Source of the DNA: CAYNFH01 sp964396385
GTDB lineage: Bacteria; Armatimonadota; Chthonomonadetes; Chthonomonadales; CAJBBX01
Length of the DNA stretch: 6,816 nt
Reading direction: 5' to 3'
Assembly (NCBI GenBank): GCA_964396385.1
Contig: CAYNFH010000291.1
Location: forward strand, 1-6,816
The translations under genes were made by a program, and so were the position numbers. This document shows, in pieces, positions 5,807-6,816 of the stretch. Below the pieces are notes generated by a model. The model searched no databases. It saw only the letters and a program-made list of their open reading frames with translations, and was not told the origin of the DNA. How positions within the stretch are numbered: position 1 is the first letter of the stretch; every line of letters starts with the position of its first letter.

Positions 5807-6178
5807 ATGAGCGATCCCCATGGTAAAGAACACGGTATGGAAATGGGATCGCCAATCGTAGAGACGCTTCTCACACCGGCCGTTGCCTGGGCCAACAACC
5901 TCCCCGACGACCACGACAAAATGATTGTCATCGTTAGCGACCTAATCGCTGACCCCATAAAATACCAGGACGGATGCATAACCCGCTTCAGCGACCCCAA
6001 AACGTTCAAATGGAGTTTCACCGGCACTCGTAGTAAGATTCACCTACGGTTCTACATGGTTGACGATGCTACACAGAACGAACTCCGCAGCACCTGGCAC
6101 AATTCCGGGGTCGATATGAAGTTCTTCGAGCCTGGACACACCGTCGACAAGGACGATGCGGAAACCACCCAACTCTAG
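5807..6178 (+). CDS. C-terminal part of the VWA-like lipoprotein, in shifted frame
   Basis: This reading frame holds what looks like the second half of the VWA-like domain begun at 5248. After a further His-rich stretch (HHDPKYHIP, then HGKEHGMEMG) come a predicted helix SPIVETLLTPAVAWANNL, a hydrophobic strand KMIVIVSDLIADP whose Asp suits the metal-site Asp of VWA domains, another strand KIHLRFYMVDD, a helix and a final strand VDMKFFEP. This order fits the alternating strand-helix fold. I list the first ATG (5807), but no ribosome binding site precedes it and the plausible protein sequence extends back to the C run at 5741. It is therefore more likely part of the 5248 gene than an independent gene. 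The stop is followed after 48 bases by the membrane protein gene. Confidence 0.6.
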   Translation: MSDPHGKEHGMEMGSPIVETLLTPAVAWANNLPDDHDKMIVIVSDLIADPIKYQDGCITRFSDPKTFKWSFTGTRSKIHLRFYMVDDATQNELRSTWHNSGVDMKFFEPGHTVDKDDAETTQL

Positions 6179-6226
6179 CGGCACGCTAACACTACTTGCG
6201 ACGTTCCTTATGGGGGAGTTTATGCG

Positions 6227-6766
6227 ATGAACGAACGAGCATATCCGGCGGACAAGGTAGTACATGACGAATACATACATGCCTCCGAACGCCTCGTTAA
6301 GAAGACACGCGCGGAGCGCACTCCCTACATCCTCAAGCTTTGCATTGCCTGGACATACACCCTTATCGTCGCAATCGTAATGGGCTTCCTCGCAACTGTC
6401 GCTGTTGAAAACATTACTGGCGTAGCGACTTTAGGTTCCGCTATTCTCGCCATCGTACTTCAGTGCGGAACGATCTTTGCCTTTCATGAGTGGTTTCATT
6501 GCCAGCACGCCGGCATCAGCGACTGGCGGCTGACATCAGCCAAAATTGCTGCCGTCATCATGTCACTCTTCCTTATTGGTATCGCTACTGTGCGCATTTG
6601 GCAGGCTCTCCAGGAGAGCGAGATGCCCGGCTTTCTCGCTGCGGCAATCTCGGTTCTGCTCGCACTTATAGACCCCGTTATGTCGGCTATAGCCGGCGCA
6701 TGGACCGCCGGTGCTGCCCATGAGCTATCATTTTCCAGCGAACTCGTGAAGCGAGCTACCAAGTAA
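6227..6766 (+). CDS. Small membrane protein with HExxH motif, function unknown
   Basis: I do not recognise this 179-residue protein. It starts at an ATG with GGGGGAG (6212-6218) 8 bases upstream; an overlapping ATG at 6222 stops at once. A charged N-terminal segment of about 33 residues precedes four likely membrane helices, at about 35-60, 65-86, 104-127 and 135-163. Just after the second helix lies FHEWFHCQH. H87-E88-x-x-H91 fits the HExxH zinc metalloprotease motif, and H94 is a further possible ligand. Intramembrane proteases such as site-2 proteases place HExxH in a helix and use a later Asp. D149 in LIDPVMSAIAG could fill that role, but the match is weak and the motif may be chance. The gene follows the split lipoprotein by 48 bases and shares its composition, which suggests one operon. 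Confidence 0.75.
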   Translation: MNERAYPADKVVHDEYIHASERLVKKTRAERTPYILKLCIAWTYTLIVAIVMGFLATVAVENITGVATLGSAILAIVLQCGTIFAFHEWFHCQHAGISDWRLTSAKIAAVIMSLFLIGIATVRIWQALQESEMPGFLAAAISVLLALIDPVMSAIAGAWTAGAAHELSFSSELVKRATK

Positions 6767-6797
6767 CAGTTCAGACTCCATGAGTACCGGTTGAAAT

Positions 6798-6816
6798 ATG
6801 GCCCGAAGAAAATGGA
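6798..6816 (+). CDS. Possible start of a further gene, cut by the window edge
   Basis: An ATG at 6798 opens MARRKW before the window ends, 31 bases after the membrane protein stop. No clear ribosome binding site precedes it. It is listed only because spacing and direction would fit a third gene of the same operon. Confidence 0.2.

Overview
The window looks like bacterial DNA made of two parts with different character. From base 1 to about 4,920 it is GC-rich and tightly packed. From about 4,930 to the end it is visibly lower in GC and uses more A/T-ending codons. As hand counts of single 60-base lines, 3421-3480 has 42 G+C and 6361-6420 has 29. No marker gene fixes the taxon. The high GC, short heptamer tandem arrays, a CCACAGAG-type palindrome and two phytanoyl-CoA dioxygenase (PhyH) paralogues would fit an environmental lineage such as Armatimonadota or Planctomycetota, but that is a weak guess.

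Left part, minus strand (1-2017): a polar amino acid ABC importer. One long gene fuses a periplasmic substrate-binding domain to the membrane permease domain. It is followed by the ATPase gene, which runs off the left edge. Three arrays, each of four 7-base units, lie in this 1.2 kb. One encodes the linker of the fusion protein. The other two lie around the permease/ATPase junction.

Middle, plus strand (2079-4927): a PhyH-family Fe(II)/2-oxoglutarate dioxygenase, an aspartokinase starting 9 bases later, a palindromic spacer, and a second PhyH-family gene. The aspartokinase has the layout of LysC enzymes that also make a regulatory subunit from an internal start, and a candidate start is present. 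The second dioxygenase keeps its iron ligands and likely 2-oxoglutarate arginine but stops right after them, so its C-terminus appears lost.

Junction (about 4,890-5,010): the truncation coincides with the change in composition. An 8-base inverted repeat, A-tracts and a very GC-rich hairpin follow. This may be a recombination boundary of an island, or an assembly join.

Right part, plus strand (5248-6816): after a good promoter candidate comes a lipoprotein with a von Willebrand A (VWA)-like fold and a His/Asp-rich insertion. It is split between two frames at a run of eight C. Next is a small four-helix membrane protein carrying an HExxH motif, and then perhaps the start of another gene. I do not recognise this pair. 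It is the best candidate here for something undescribed: a cell-envelope module with metal-binding features.
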